From positions 558,001 through 622,000 of the forward strand of contig NZ_CP139300.1 in assembly GCF_034093315.1 (NCBI RefSeq): 64,000 nucleotides of DNA. Direction: 5' to 3'. Made by a program: the position numbers and the translations under genes. Shown piece after piece: positions 17,264-27,502 of this stretch (its first letter is position 1; each line of letters starts with the position of its first letter). The stretch is from Prochlorococcus sp. MIT 1314 (lineage in GTDB: Bacteria; Cyanobacteriota; Cyanobacteriia; PCC-6307; Cyanobiaceae). Below the pieces are notes generated by a model, which was not told where the DNA came from, did not search any database, and was given only the letters and a program-made list of their open reading frames with translations.

Positions 17264-18733
17264 ATGATCAAACTTTTTAATACTTTAAGCAAAAGAGTTG
17301 AGGTTTTTAAGCCTATTAATGATGTAGTAAAAATTTATTGTTGTGGAGTAACTGTTTATGATTTATGTCATCTTGGTCATGCCAGAAGTTATATCGCTTG
17401 GGATGTATTGAGAAGATTTTTAATATACAGTGATTTCAAAGTGAAGTATGTTCAAAATTTTACAGATATTGATGACAAGATTTTAAAAAGAGCTAAAGAA
17501 GAACGCAGTTCAATGAAGGAAGTATCTGAAAAGAATATTATTGAATTTCATAAAGATATGGATTCTTTAGGGATAATGCGTGCAGATAGTATGCCAAGAG
17601 CAACGAATCATATATGCAATATCTGCTCATTCATAACAATCCTTGAGGACAAAGGTTATGCATACTCTAGGGATGGAGATGTTTATTATTCTGTTTTTAA
17701 AAATAAAAATTATGGAAAGCTAAGTAATCAAAATATAAAAGAACAAAATATAAATCAGCAAGGAAGAATGGCTAATGAGGAAAATAGTAAAAAACTAAAT
17801 CCACAAGATTTCGCACTATGGAAAAAAGCCAAAGATGATGAACCATTTTTTGATTCGCCATGGGGTAAAGGTAGGCCAGGATGGCATATTGAATGTTCAG
17901 CGATGGTTAAAGATGAATTGGGAGATACTATTGATATCCATTTAGGTGGTTCTGACTTGATTTTTCCACATCATGAGAATGAAATAGCCCAATCAGAGGC
18001 AGCCAATGGCAAAAAGCTAGCGAACTATTGGTTACACAATGGAATGGTCAATGTAAATGGACAAAAGATGAGTAAATCTCTTAAAAATTTTAAAACTATC
18101 AGAGAGCTCATTAAGTCAGGTATAAGCCCTATGACTTTGCGATATTTTGTTATGACTGTGAATTATAGAAAACCACTTGATTTTACTGAGGAAGCTTTAA
18201 GGAGTGCTTCAGAAGCTTGGAAAAACATTAATGTAGCCCTTTCTTTTATGGACCTTACAAAAGGCACTTTTAGATCTATTGATAAAAATGAATCTATCGA
18301 AGAAGAATATAAAGAGAAAATAAGTTTTGAATTATCTCAAAAAAAGCTTAAATTTTCTGAAGCTCTGGGAAATGACCTTAATACTGCAGGTGCTATTGCA
18401 ATTATTTACGATTTAGCAAAACCATTAAAAAACTTTTTAAACCAATTTCAAAGGGTTGAAGGTTTAAAAATAGACCTAAATGAAAAATTCTTTCTACTTG
18501 AGAATTTTAAGACTCTTGAAAAGTTGACTGAGGTACTCGGTCTTAAAAAGGAGGTTTTAGTAAAAGAAAGTAACATTACAGAAGAAGAAATATCATCGCT
18601 AATTAATGAAAGATTGAAAGCAAAAAAGGATAAGAATTATGCGAAGGCCGATGAAATCAGAAATTTGTTAAAAGAGAAAGGTATTGAACTTATTGATCAA
18701 TCAAAGGAAATAACAACATGGATAAGGGTCTAA
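17264..18733 (+). CDS. cysS: Cysteinyl-tRNA synthetase
   Basis: This 489-residue class I synthetase charges tRNA-Cys. It carries the HIGH-type motif as HLGH near residue 37, the KMSKS loop (QKMSKSLKN) near residue 267, and the zinc ligands of the active site (CCGVT near residue 27, WHIECS and HHENE). A C-terminal anticodon-binding part ends IDQSKEITTWIRV. The spacer from polA is 24 bases, so a polA-cysS-dxr transcript is likely. Confidence 0.97.
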   Translation: MIKLFNTLSKRVEVFKPINDVVKIYCCGVTVYDLCHLGHARSYIAWDVLRRFLIYSDFKVKYVQNFTDIDDKILKRAKEERSSMKEVSEKNIIEFHKDMDSLGIMRADSMPRATNHICNICSFITILEDKGYAYSRDGDVYYSVFKNKNYGKLSNQNIKEQNINQQGRMANEENSKKLNPQDFALWKKAKDDEPFFDSPWGKGRPGWHIECSAMVKDELGDTIDIHLGGSDLIFPHHENEIAQSEAANGKKLANYWLHNGMVNVNGQKMSKSLKNFKTIRELIKSGISPMTLRYFVMTVNYRKPLDFTEEALRSASEAWKNINVALSFMDLTKGTFRSIDKNESIEEEYKEKISFELSQKKLKFSEALGNDLNTAGAIAIIYDLAKPLKNFLNQFQRVEGLKIDLNEKFFLLENFKTLEKLTEVLGLKKEVLVKESNITEEEISSLINERLKAKKDKNYAKADEIRNLLKEKGIELIDQSKEITTWIRV

Positions 18734-18815
18734 ATTTTAAGAAAAAAACCAATTTGAAATTTTTGTTTTTTAAATACACCGTTAAATGGGAAGATATTAG
18801 AAATATCAGAGAAAA

Positions 18816-20045
18816 TTGAAATACATTACTGTGCTCGGTTCTACTGGTTCAATAGGGACTCAAACACTCGAAATAGCTAGTGAGCAGCCTGATAAGTTTA
18901 AAGCCGTAGCTCTTTCGGCAGGAAGAAATATTGATTTATTAACTGAACAAGTTAAAACACATAAACCAGAAGTAGTTGCAATTGAGGATGAAAATCTTAT
19001 AAAAGATTTAAAAGATAATATTAATAACTTAGATTTGGATAGTGCTCCCTTGGTTTTGGGTGGCAAGGAAGGGATTAACGCAGTTGCGGCATGGGAAAAG
19101 GCAGATACTGTGGTAACCGGGATAGTAGGCTGTGCAGGCTTAATTCCAACAATGTCAGCAATTAATGCAGGGAAAAATATTGCACTTGCTAACAAAGAAA
19201 CTTTAATTGCCGCAGGGCCAATTGTTATTCCTGCATTAAAGAAAAATAATAGTAGGCTTTTACCCGCTGATTCAGAACACTCTGCTATCTTTCAATGTTT
19301 ACAAGGATTACCTAATTATGAAAATGCAGATTTTTCAACTGGAGAGGCGCCTAAGGGTTTAAAAGCTATACATTTAACAGCTTCTGGTGGTGCTTTCAGA
19401 GATTGGGCCGTTGAGGATTTAAAAAATGTCACAGTGGAAGATGCGACTTCACATCCTAATTGGGATATGGGAAAAAAAATAACTGTAGATTCTGCAACTC
19501 TTATGAATAAAGGATTAGAAGTTATAGAAGCTCATTATTTATTTGGGACCTCTTACGAAAATATCGAAATAGTTATCCACCCTCAAAGTATTATTCATTC
19601 AATGATTGAGATGGAAGATTCTTCAGTATTAGCTCAATTAGGTTGGCCAGATATGAAGCTACCTATACTATATGCGATGAGTTGGCCTGAAAGATTTAAA
19701 ACAAATTGGAAAAGATTAAACCTAAGTGAAATTGGAAAATTAACTTTTAAAGAGCCTGACAAGTTTAAATATCCATGCATGGGACTTGCCTATTCAGCGG
19801 GAAAATCTTCTGGGACTATGCCTGCAGTCTTAAATGCTGCTAATGAAATGGCTGTTGAACAATTCCTTAAAGAAAAAATTTCTTTTCAAGAAATTCCAAC
19901 ATTTATAAGTAAGGCTTGTGAATCACATATGGAGAATTTGAATTTGAGTCCAGAATTGGAGGATATTCTTGAAGTAGACAATTGGGCCAGACTTTTTGTT
20001 AAGCAAGAAATTAAAAAAGGGAAAAAATACGTAAGTATTGGATAA
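18816..20045 (+). CDS. dxr: 1-deoxy-D-xylulose 5-phosphate reductoisomerase
   Basis: This 409-residue enzyme makes MEP from DXP, the first committed step of the non-mevalonate isoprenoid pathway that feeds carotenoids, phytol and plastoquinone. The NADPH loop [13 protein letters not shown] is at residue 7, the metal ligands are in [11 protein letters not shown], and the active-site loop runs ASGGAFRDW...[20 protein letters not shown]. The start is a TTG at 18816; an in-frame stop a few codons upstream leaves no earlier choice. Confidence 0.97.
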   Translation: MKYITVLGSTGSIGTQTLEIASEQPDKFKAVALSAGRNIDLLTEQVKTHKPEVVAIEDENLIKDLKDNINNLDLDSAPLVLGGKEGINAVAAWEKADTVVTGIVGCAGLIPTMSAINAGKNIALANKETLIAAGPIVIPALKKNNSRLLPADSEHSAIFQCLQGLPNYENADFSTGEAPKGLKAIHLTASGGAFRDWAVEDLKNVTVEDATSHPNWDMGKKITVDSATLMNKGLEVIEAHYLFGTSYENIEIVIHPQSIIHSMIEMEDSSVLAQLGWPDMKLPILYAMSWPERFKTNWKRLNLSEIGKLTFKEPDKFKYPCMGLAYSAGKSSGTMPAVLNAANEMAVEQFLKEKISFQEIPTFISKACESHMENLNLSPELEDILEVDNWARLFVKQEIKKGKKYVSIG

Positions 20046-20047
20046 AA

Positions 20048-20392
20048 GTGAATATCAAAAAGCATCTTCTACTATGCGCAACACCCACAAAACAGAAATG
20101 TTTTAAAGGCAATGAAGGTCAAAAAACATGGGAATGTCTGAAAAAGACTTTAAAAAAATTTGAGAATGATCCCTCTACAAAAAACGTTCATATATTAAGA
20201 TCAAAAGCTGACTGTTTAAGGATATGTAAGAACGGCCCAATTCTTCTTGTTTGGCCTGATGGTATTTGGTACGAAAAAGTTTCTCCAGAAAAAATTTCAG
20301 AAATTTTTGCATCACATATTATTAACGGTAAGCCAATAGAAAAATGGATTTTCAAAAAAACACCATTTTTAAATAGTCCTAAATACTTATAA
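20048..20392 (+). CDS. Thioredoxin-like [2Fe-2S] ferredoxin
   Basis: This 114-residue protein has the cysteine spacing of thioredoxin-fold ferredoxins: LLLCATPTKQKC near the N-terminus, then ADCLRICKNGP (C-x3-C) and the conserved GPILLVWPDGIWY strand. It should carry one [2Fe-2S] cluster and transfer electrons in the cytoplasm; its partner is unknown. The start is a GTG two bases after the dxr stop, implying cotranscription. Its end overlaps the convergent YheT-type hydrolase gene by 14 bases. Confidence 0.85.
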   Translation: MNIKKHLLLCATPTKQKCFKGNEGQKTWECLKKTLKKFENDPSTKNVHILRSKADCLRICKNGPILLVWPDGIWYEKVSPEKISEIFASHIINGKPIEKWIFKKTPFLNSPKYL

Positions 20393-21464
20393 ACCAATTC
20401 TTTACGACTTCGTCTGACCAGCAACCATTAATGGAGTGAAAACCATTATGACCTCCTTTCTCAGTTATAAAAATAGTAAATTTATCAATAGATTCTTTCC
20501 TCAAATTCAAAGTATCATTATATGGCACCCAAGGATCATCCTTGGCATGAATAAAAAGCATTGGAGGTAATTTTTTTATTGAGTTTTGGATTCTAAATAT
20601 TGGAGAAGCTTTATAATAATAATCTTCTAAAGAATTAAATCCCCAACTAGGAGCTGTAAATTTCTGATCAAATTCCCTTATACTTTTTAAATTTCTAATT
20701 TTTTTTCTTAATTTCTCGTTATTAATAATTTTGCCTTCATCATGAAATCCGTCCCATAACTGATTTTTTAAGCGGTGAAGTAACCATTTCTGGTAGATAT
20801 AATTTCTAGATTTTTCAATACAGAGACTGCATGATGATAAATCTAAAGGGCTACTCACGCAGGCCAGGCCATCTAAAAGTTTTTCTCCTTTGTTTGAATG
20901 GTAATCTAAGCAGGCATTTAAAAGAATTGTTCCGCCTAAAGATAATCCAACTCCGTAAATTGGAGGATTATTCATCTTAGTGAGATCTTTAAACCCTAAA
21001 TTAATCAATTTTTTAAAATAATTAATTGCTGAAATAACATCACTCGAGCATCTAGCACAATAATTTCCTTTAGCTAAATATCTCGCAGATCCAGATCCTC
21101 TTAGATTTAATTTGAGAACTCCAAAACCATTATTTGCTAATTTCCTAGAGATTCTTCTTAAACCAAACCGTTTTGTTGAGCCCCCTAAACCATGAGTAAC
21201 GATTACAAAACCCCTAAGAGAGTTTAAGTTTTCAGGTAATTCTAGAAATCCTAGAAGATAATCACATTCAAATTTTTCAGAAAGAATTTTATTAATCGGA
21301 AAGAATATTTTTTTATTTTTTTTTGATTTAAAAAAATCAATAACAAAAGTATCTCTCAAAGTTTGTAAGTCGCCACCTATCCAAGGAAATACTTCTCGAA
21401 ATGGCTTGTTTTTTAAGTAATCTGAAAAACTAGAAGATATACTATTATTTCTCCCCAACTCCAA
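20379..21464 (-). CDS. YheT-family alpha/beta hydrolase
   Basis: This 361-residue hydrolase has the oxyanion region VTHGLGGSTKRFG, a nucleophile elbow YGVGLSLGGTILL, an acid in FIHAKDDPWVP and a catalytic His in EKGGHNGFH, the order of the YheT/embryogenesis-associated hydrolases. The substrate is unknown. The likely TTG start at 21464 overlaps the end of pntB by 20 bases; a second TTG two codons on is possible. It appears to be the last gene of the pnt operon. Confidence 0.85.
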   Translation of the reverse strand: MELGRNNSISSSFSDYLKNKPFREVFPWIGGDLQTLRDTFVIDFFKSKKNKKIFFPINKILSEKFECDYLLGFLELPENLNSLRGFVIVTHGLGGSTKRFGLRRISRKLANNGFGVLKLNLRGSGSARYLAKGNYCARCSSDVISAINYFKKLINLGFKDLTKMNNPPIYGVGLSLGGTILLNACLDYHSNKGEKLLDGLACVSSPLDLSSCSLCIEKSRNYIYQKWLLHRLKNQLWDGFHDEGKIINNEKLRKKIRNLKSIREFDQKFTAPSWGFNSLEDYYYKASPIFRIQNSIKKLPPMLFIHAKDDPWVPYNDTLNLRKESIDKFTIFITEKGGHNGFHSINGCWSDEVVKNWFISI

Positions 21465-22884
21465 GATCCTTTAATTCCCCAATTAGATCATTCAATACCT
21501 TCTTCGCATCACCAAATACCATAGAAGTATTTGGTAGATCAAATAAATCATTTTTTATTCCAGAGTAACCTGCGCTCATACCTCTTTTAATTACAAATAC
21601 AGTTCTTGCTTCCTGCACATCAAGAACTGGCATGCCATATAAAGGAGAAGAACTATCATTTTTAGCTTGAGGATTAACTACATCATTTGCTCCTAAAACC
21701 AAAACAACATCTGTTGCTGGAAAATCAGGATTTACAACGTCCATTTCTTTAAGTTGCTCGTAAGGCACATCTGCTTCTGCTAAAAGTACATTCATATGTC
21801 CAGGCATCCTTCCTGCCACTGGATGTATAGCATAAACAACTTCAATACCATTTTGCTCTAGTTTTTTTGTCACTTCCCTTAAGGTATGTTGGGCTTGAGC
21901 TACTGCAAGACCATATCCAGGAACAATTATTACCTTATTAGCTGCCTCTAAAGTCAATGCGCATTCTTCAACACTGCAAGAAGTTATATTTGTATATTCT
22001 CCTGAACCAGAAGAGGCTGTACTTTGTGCAGATAAAGATCCTCCAAAAAGAACTGAAACCAATGATCTATTCATACCCTTACACATTACTTGAGTAAGTA
22101 TTAGACCTGCCGCTCCAACCATTGCGCCTGCTACTATTAAAAGCTGGCTATCTACAACGAAACCTGCTGCTGCCGCTGCAATCCCTGAATAGCTATTTAA
22201 TAAAGATATAACGACTGGCATATCAGCTCCACCAATTGGCAAAGTAACTCCAATACCTAATAAAGAAGAAACTATAACTAAAAGCCAAATAGAACTTGTA
22301 TTGCCGTTTATCAAATCAAAAAAGGCTATCATGGAAGCAACTGCAAAAACAATATTTACAAAATGTCTAACTTTGCTCTGAGTCCATCCTGGAGTTGACA
22401 ACCAACCCTGTAACTTAGCCATTGCCACAATTGAACCTGTGAAAGTTATGGCACCAACAAATATAGAAACAGATATTGAAACTTCGTTAATCAGTGACTT
22501 AAAAAAATCAAAATTTTCTTGGCTACCAGATATAGGAAAAATAGCTACTCCTAGGGCCACTAAAAGTGATGACATTCCTCCACAACCATTGAACAATGCC
22601 ACTGTCTCTGGCATGGAGGTCATAGGTACTTTTTTTGCAAGTATTGCTCCGAATAAACTACCTATGATTGATCCAATTATTATCCAAATCCAAGACTGAA
22701 TAGCAATTCCAGAAGTACCCAAATAATAAGAAAGTAATCCTAATACTGATAGCGACATTGCAAATGCAGCTAATCTATTGGCATCCCTTGCTGATTTTAC
22801 TTTTGACAATCCTTTTATTCCCAAAGCCAGTAAAAGTACAGCTAGAAGGTCAATAACGAATTTAATGATTACGGGTAGATTCAT
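21445..22884 (-). CDS. pntB: Proton-translocating transhydrogenase subunit beta
   Basis: This 479-residue protein has about nine membrane helices in the N-terminal 270 residues and a C-terminal NADP(H)-binding domain III (VIIVPGYGLAVAQAQHTL, IHPVAGRMPGHMNVLLAEA). With PntA it couples proton flow across the membrane to hydride transfer from NADH to NADP+. It is third in the pntA1-pntA2-pntB order, eight bases after pntA2. Confidence 0.96.
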   Translation of the reverse strand: MNLPVIIKFVIDLLAVLLLALGIKGLSKVKSARDANRLAAFAMSLSVLGLLSYYLGTSGIAIQSWIWIIIGSIIGSLFGAILAKKVPMTSMPETVALFNGCGGMSSLLVALGVAIFPISGSQENFDFFKSLINEVSISVSIFVGAITFTGSIVAMAKLQGWLSTPGWTQSKVRHFVNIVFAVASMIAFFDLINGNTSSIWLLVIVSSLLGIGVTLPIGGADMPVVISLLNSYSGIAAAAAGFVVDSQLLIVAGAMVGAAGLILTQVMCKGMNRSLVSVLFGGSLSAQSTASSGSGEYTNITSCSVEECALTLEAANKVIIVPGYGLAVAQAQHTLREVTKKLEQNGIEVVYAIHPVAGRMPGHMNVLLAEADVPYEQLKEMDVVNPDFPATDVVLVLGANDVVNPQAKNDSSSPLYGMPVLDVQEARTVFVIKRGMSAGYSGIKNDLFDLPNTSMVFGDAKKVLNDLIGELKDLGVGEK

Positions 22885-22892
22885 GTTAAAAA

Positions 22893-23186
22893 TTACTTCT
22901 TATTTGATGGCTTACGACTAAACATCGCGAGCATTCGATCAGTTACAAAGAAACCTCCTACAACGTTGAAAAGAGCGAAGCCAAGAGAAACCGAACCAAT
23001 AATTAAAAGTGGTACGTTACCTTCTGCTTTTACAATTAAAGTCAATGCTGCCAGCATTGTTATTCCTGAAATTGCATTTGCTCCGCTCATTAGAGGTGTG
23101 TGAAGAGTAGGAGGAACTTTTCCAATTAACTCGAGGCCCAATAAACTGCCAAGTAAAAGAACCCAAAGAAGACTTATAAAAGACAT
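22893..23186 (-). CDS. pntA2: Transhydrogenase subunit alpha, membrane part
   Basis: This 97-residue protein is the membrane segment of PntA encoded separately, with three helices and the family motif PPTLHTPLMSGANAISG. A split alpha subunit is common in cyanobacteria and Rhodospirillum. It lies between pntA1 (12-base gap) and pntB (8-base gap). Confidence 0.95.
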   Translation of the reverse strand: MSFISLLWVLLLGSLLGLELIGKVPPTLHTPLMSGANAISGITMLAALTLIVKAEGNVPLLIIGSVSLGFALFNVVGGFFVTDRMLAMFSRKPSNKK

Positions 23187-23198
23187 AATTTTAAAACC

Positions 23199-24329
23199 TC
23201 AATTTTCAAAAACTTTATTTTGAAGAACAACTCCTTCATCGCTTAATAAACATCCAGAAATGAGTTCATCCTCTTTATCTAATTTAATTACACCATCTTT
23301 TATAAAAGGTGTAATCAAAGATGTTAAGTTCTTAGCATAAAGTGAACTTGCATCATAAGGAACTGATGATGGTAATTCTCCCGCTCCTATAAGTTTTACC
23401 CCATCTTTGATAATAGTTTCATTTGATTTTGTTCCTTCACAATTACCTCCTTGAGAAACTGCCAAATCAATTACTACTGCACCAGACCTCATTTTTTCAA
23501 TCATCGGAGAATCTATTAAAACAGGAGCCTTTTTCCCTAGAACTTGCGCAGTACAAATGGCAACATCAGCTTCAGATAAGTATTTAGTTAAAGTATCCTT
23601 CTGTTTTGAGAGAAATTCAGGAGTTACGGCTTTTGCATAACCCCCTGACTCGCTTGGTTTTTCGTCCACTTCAGGAAGTTCTATAAATCTTGCTCCAAGT
23701 GACTCTACTTGTTCTTTCACAGCAGGTCTTATATCTGATACAAAAACTATTGCACCAAGCCTTTTTGCAGTAGCAACTGCTTGCAATCCTGCAACCCCTC
23801 CGCCAAGAACTACCACTTTGGCTGGTTGAACAGTTCCTGCTGCAGTCATAAGCATGGGGAAATATCTATCTAACTCACTTGCAGCTAAAAGAACAGCTTT
23901 ATAACCGGCAATATTGGCCTGAGAAGAAAGAACATCAGAAGATTGAGCTCTACTAATTCTAGGAAGCAACTCTAGTGATAAGGCTGAAATCTTATTACTA
24001 TTTATAATCTTAAGCAGTTCCTTGTTACCATATGGATTAAGAAGACCAAGAAGAATAGCGCCTTTTTTTAATTTAGTTAAATTATCTTCAGATGGAGTTT
24101 GAACACAAAAAATCATGTCCGCTTCTCCCCAAATGTTTTGATCTAAGTCACTGATTATTGTGCCCCCGGAATCTTGATATGATAAGTCACTAAATCCTGA
24201 TAATTTCCCCGCTGAACTTTCAATATAAACATCACATCCAAGGCTTTTTAATTTCTTTACCGCGTCTGGCGTAGCTGAAACTCTCCTTTCACCAGAGCAT
24301 GTTTCGGAAGGAATAAGTATCTTTGTCAA
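23199..24329 (-). CDS. pntA1: Transhydrogenase subunit alpha, NAD-binding part
   Basis: This 376-residue soluble subunit is related to alanine dehydrogenase. It has the N-terminal ERRVSATPDAVKKL segment, the Rossmann loop VVLGGGVAGLQAVATAKRLG at about 172, and the VFVSDIRPAVKEQVESLGA motif. It binds NAD(H) as domain I of the transhydrogenase. It is the first gene of the operon, with a 127-base spacer to the divergent gene at 24457. Confidence 0.96.
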   Translation of the reverse strand: MTKILIPSETCSGERRVSATPDAVKKLKSLGCDVYIESSAGKLSGFSDLSYQDSGGTIISDLDQNIWGEADMIFCVQTPSEDNLTKLKKGAILLGLLNPYGNKELLKIINSNKISALSLELLPRISRAQSSDVLSSQANIAGYKAVLLAASELDRYFPMLMTAAGTVQPAKVVVLGGGVAGLQAVATAKRLGAIVFVSDIRPAVKEQVESLGARFIELPEVDEKPSESGGYAKAVTPEFLSKQKDTLTKYLSEADVAICTAQVLGKKAPVLIDSPMIEKMRSGAVVIDLAVSQGGNCEGTKSNETIIKDGVKLIGAGELPSSVPYDASSLYAKNLTSLITPFIKDGVIKLDKEDELISGCLLSDEGVVLQNKVFEN

Positions 24330-24456
24330 TTTATTTATTTTTTTAACATACTAAATATAAATTGAAGAAAGTCAAAAGTCTTAGATTTTTGTTAAAAATA
24401 TATTTTCTTTTTAAAGAAAAATAGCTAACTAGAAGATATAGGTACTAAATAATCCA

Positions 24457-25035
24457 ATGAGTATAAAAGCAATCGAATGTCCTGATGGAGTATGTCACAG
24501 CCATCATGGTGGTCATGCTGTTCCCAGACAAGCTATGCAGAAGAACCTAGAAAAGCATGGTAAAGATTGGTGCGAAAAATTAGCCGAGAGAATTTATGAA
24601 ATGTCAGTTGATACTTATTCACAGACAGTAATGCCAAGCTTACACTCAGCGGGTTGGCAAAGAAGACATTTAGATTGGGAATTCAAGCTAGCAGAAAATG
24701 ATTCTGAACCTGATGAAGCTCTTGTTGAAGGAATTATCAATGCTACGGAAAGCTTTTTAAGAAGTAGCGAAGTGCATCGATTATTTATTCAGGAATTAGT
24801 CCAGGGCACATTTGAAGAAGCAAATAACAAAAAAATAATTTCTAAAGCAATAAAATCTATCATTGAAGAAGAAATTGTTATTTCCCTAAGAGAAAAGAAA
24901 GAAACTCTTTTGAAGAAAATATCTGCAAAATTAGTATCAGAAGAAAAAGTTAGCGAGGAACTTGCAATAAATTCAGCCAAAGAGGGTTTCGAGGAAGTTG
25001 AAAGGCTACTTGCAAATCATAGCGAGGCAGTTTAG
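24457..25035 (+). CDS. Conserved cyanobacterial hypothetical protein
   Basis: This 192-residue soluble protein begins with a His/Cys-rich stretch (CPDGVCHSHHGGH, residues 8-20) that could bind a metal, followed by a long helical body with several acidic patches. No membrane segment. I recognise it only as a picocyanobacterial hypothetical. The N-terminal metal-like cluster is its one distinctive trait. Confidence 0.65.
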   Translation: MSIKAIECPDGVCHSHHGGHAVPRQAMQKNLEKHGKDWCEKLAERIYEMSVDTYSQTVMPSLHSAGWQRRHLDWEFKLAENDSEPDEALVEGIINATESFLRSSEVHRLFIQELVQGTFEEANNKKIISKAIKSIIEEEIVISLREKKETLLKKISAKLVSEEKVSEELAINSAKEGFEEVERLLANHSEAV

Positions 25036-25190
25036 CTCTATTTCTTAATATTTTCTTTATAATGTTGGCGAAAACCGCCTCAAATATAAATTAAAAATTA
25101 AATTATTGTTTGGAAGTACAAAGTTGTAACTTATTAGACAATACTTTTAATATTTCTTGTGCTTATCTATATACAACTTTTTTATTTTCA

Positions 25191-25415
25191 ATGGAAAGTA
25201 TCAATAGAAAAAGAGTTGATATTGCAACCTGTTGGGCTACCAATAGAATTTCTGTAATGGATACTCTAGAAAGATATGAAGACAGTTATGCAATTGCAGA
25301 GGAATTTAGAGAATGGATTCTCCATATTGGAGAAAAGAATGAAAACTTAAGAAACTCCCTATTAAACTTCCCAAAGGAATTAAAAGAATTATTGGATCAA
25401 AAAATCAACGATTAA
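25191..25415 (+). CDS. Small acidic hypothetical protein
   Basis: This 74-residue helical protein (MESINRKRVDIATCWATNRI...) ends KELKELLDQKIND. The ATG at 25191 is preferred over an in-frame TTG at 25110, because the extra upstream residues are hydrophobic and unlike the body. No family is recognised. It is placed just upstream of the thioredoxin reductase gene, with which it may share a promoter region. Confidence 0.55.
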   Translation: MESINRKRVDIATCWATNRISVMDTLERYEDSYAIAEEFREWILHIGEKNENLRNSLLNFPKELKELLDQKIND

Positions 25416-25493
25416 ATAATAAATCCATCTTGTAAACCCGACCTTCATTATTTGGGTTTATTTATTATTATTAGTAGTGAAATCAGCAAATAA

Positions 25494-26870
25494 ATGGAAA
25501 ATAAAGAGAAAAATTCAAGTGTAGAAAATGTTGTAATTATAGGCTCTGGCCCTGCAGGTTATACAGCTGCAATATATGCAGCAAGAGCAAATCTTCAACC
25601 TTTGCTTGTAACAGGATTTAATTCAGGTGGTATTCCTGGTGGTCAATTAATGACCACAACATTTGTTGAAAATTATCCAGGCTTCCCCGATGGAGTACTA
25701 GGTCCTGAATTGATGGACTTAATGAAGGCTCAAGCAGAGAGATGGGGTACAAATTTATACGAAAGTGATGTTGTCTCAATTAATACTAATTTACATCCCT
25801 TTGAATTAAAAACTCTAGAAGGAACCATAAAAGCGAACTCAATTATTATTGCAACTGGAGCAAGTGCAAATAGATTAGGCGTAATAAATGAAGATAAATT
25901 CTGGAGTAAAGGCATAAGCGCTTGTGCAATCTGTGACGGAGCAACTCCACAATTTAGAAATGAAGAATTAGCTGTCGTAGGGGGAGGTGACTCTGCATGT
26001 GAAGAAGCAGCATACCTTACAAAATATGGAAGCAAAGTGCATTTGATTGTTAGATCAGAGAAATTAAGAGCCAGCGCAGCAATGGTTGATAGAATAAAAG
26101 CTAATCCAAAAATAGAAATTCACTGGAATACAAAGGTAGAGAAAGCTAACGGTTCTGAATGGCTTGAGAAAATAGAAACTATTCACTCTCAAGAAGGTAA
26201 AGGGGAAATTAATATCAAGGGTCTTTTTTATGCCATAGGGCACACACCAAATACAAAGTTTTTAAGCAACAAAATTAATTTAGATAGTAAAGGATATATT
26301 GCTTGCAAATCAGGACGACCAGAGACATCTATTGAAGGCATTTTCGCGGCAGGTGACGTTGTTGATTCAGAGTGGAGACAAGGAGTTACCGCTGCAGGAA
26401 CAGGATGCATGGCAGCATTAGCCACTGAAAGATGGCTAGCCGAGAAAAACTTAGCAAACACCATAGTCAGAGAAACACCCGAACCAGAAAAAAAACTTAA
26501 TTCATCAGAATTTAATGAAGACGAAGTCAATGAAGATACCTTCGATTCAAACTCTGAATGGCAAAAAGGCAGTTATGCATTAAGAAAACTTTATCACGAG
26601 AGCAAAAAACCTCTTTTAGTTATTTTTAGTTCCCCAAGCTGCGGCCCGTGTCATGTTTTGAAACCTCAATTAAAAAGGGTAATTAAGGAACTTGATGGTG
26701 CAGTGCTCGGCGTTGAAATAGATATTGATAAAGATCAAGATATTGCTAAACAAGCTGGTATAAACGGCACCCCAACAGTTCAACTTTTTAAAGAAAAATT
26801 ATTAAAAAAACAATGGCAAGGTGTTAAACAAAGAAGTGAGTTTAAAGAAGCGATAAAAAATATTATCTAA
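25494..26870 (+). CDS. trxB: NADPH-thioredoxin reductase C (NTRC fusion)
   Basis: This 458-residue fusion has two parts. Residues 1-315 are thioredoxin reductase, with the FAD motif IIGSGPAGYTAAIYAARA, the redox pair CAICDG, the NADPH loop VVGGGDSACEEAAYL and IFAAGDVVD. After an acidic linker comes a thioredoxin domain with SCGPC in place of the usual WCGPC. NTRC reduces peroxiredoxins and photosynthetic enzymes using NADPH in cyanobacteria and chloroplasts. It converges with infA. Confidence 0.96.
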   Translation: MENKEKNSSVENVVIIGSGPAGYTAAIYAARANLQPLLVTGFNSGGIPGGQLMTTTFVENYPGFPDGVLGPELMDLMKAQAERWGTNLYESDVVSINTNLHPFELKTLEGTIKANSIIIATGASANRLGVINEDKFWSKGISACAICDGATPQFRNEELAVVGGGDSACEEAAYLTKYGSKVHLIVRSEKLRASAAMVDRIKANPKIEIHWNTKVEKANGSEWLEKIETIHSQEGKGEINIKGLFYAIGHTPNTKFLSNKINLDSKGYIACKSGRPETSIEGIFAAGDVVDSEWRQGVTAAGTGCMAALATERWLAEKNLANTIVRETPEPEKKLNSSEFNEDEVNEDTFDSNSEWQKGSYALRKLYHESKKPLLVIFSSPSCGPCHVLKPQLKRVIKELDGAVLGVEIDIDKDQDIAKQAGINGTPTVQLFKEKLLKKQWQGVKQRSEFKEAIKNII

Positions 26871-26879
26871 AGTTCATGT

Positions 26880-27146
26880 TTACTTATTATTTCTCTTAGG
26901 ATTATTTTTGTTAGTTGTAGGTCTAGCACCACCTGCATTTCTTTCTCGATAAGTGATCCTACCTCTAGAAAGATCATAAGGACTTATCTCAACTAAAACC
27001 TTGTCTCCTGCTAATAATTTAATTCTAAATTTAGTCAGTTTTCCTGCAGCTCTACATAAACATTGATGTCCTTCAGGTTGCTCTAAGGTAACCAAATAAA
27101 ATCCATTTCCCTGCTCTTTTTCTATTACACCTGAAGTTTCAATCAT
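26880..27146 (-). CDS. infA: Translation initiation factor IF-1
   Basis: This 88-residue OB-fold protein binds the ribosomal A site during initiation. Motifs ETSGVIEKE, FRIKLLAGDKVLVEISPYDL and GRITYRER are those of IF-1. A 17-residue Asn/Lys-rich tail extends beyond the usual end, which is typical of picocyanobacterial versions. It converges with the NTRC gene, nine bases apart. Confidence 0.95.
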   Translation of the reverse strand: MIETSGVIEKEQGNGFYLVTLEQPEGHQCLCRAAGKLTKFRIKLLAGDKVLVEISPYDLSRGRITYRERNAGGARPTTNKNNPKRNNK

Positions 27147-27239
27147 TAATTAATTTTTTTACTAAATTCATATTATCAGAAAAAGATTAGCCAAAATTTA
27201 TTTCAGAAAAATTACATAGTCAAACCTATGGAATTAAAT

Positions 27240-27452
27240 TTAAATTGAAATTTTAATTTCATTAATTATTTGAAGTTGCCCATAGTAAAAATTAGCTTTC
27301 GCAATTTTTTCAGGATCTTCTAATTGATCAAAGAAAATAAAGCCAAGGCTTTCCCATAATGAAGATCCACAAACATTATTCAATTCATTTTTTGCTTCTT
27401 TTGCAAAATTATCTAGTTTTCGTTCAAGATTTTTAGATTTAGAAACAGACAT
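27240..27452 (-). CDS. Small hypothetical protein
   Basis: This 70-residue soluble helical protein (MSVSKSKNLERKLDNFAKEA...) has one Cys and aromatic residues in the second half (LWESLGFIFFDQLEDPE). The ATG at 27452 is chosen over a TTG seven codons upstream. It is not recognised. It lies between infA and ycf39 on the same strand. Confidence 0.6.
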   Translation of the reverse strand: MSVSKSKNLERKLDNFAKEAKNELNNVCGSSLWESLGFIFFDQLEDPEKIAKANFYYGQLQIINEIKISI

Positions 27453-27502
27453 AGGAATAAACTTATAGTACAAATATACTGCATTAGTCTAAAGTTGCAA
27501 TA

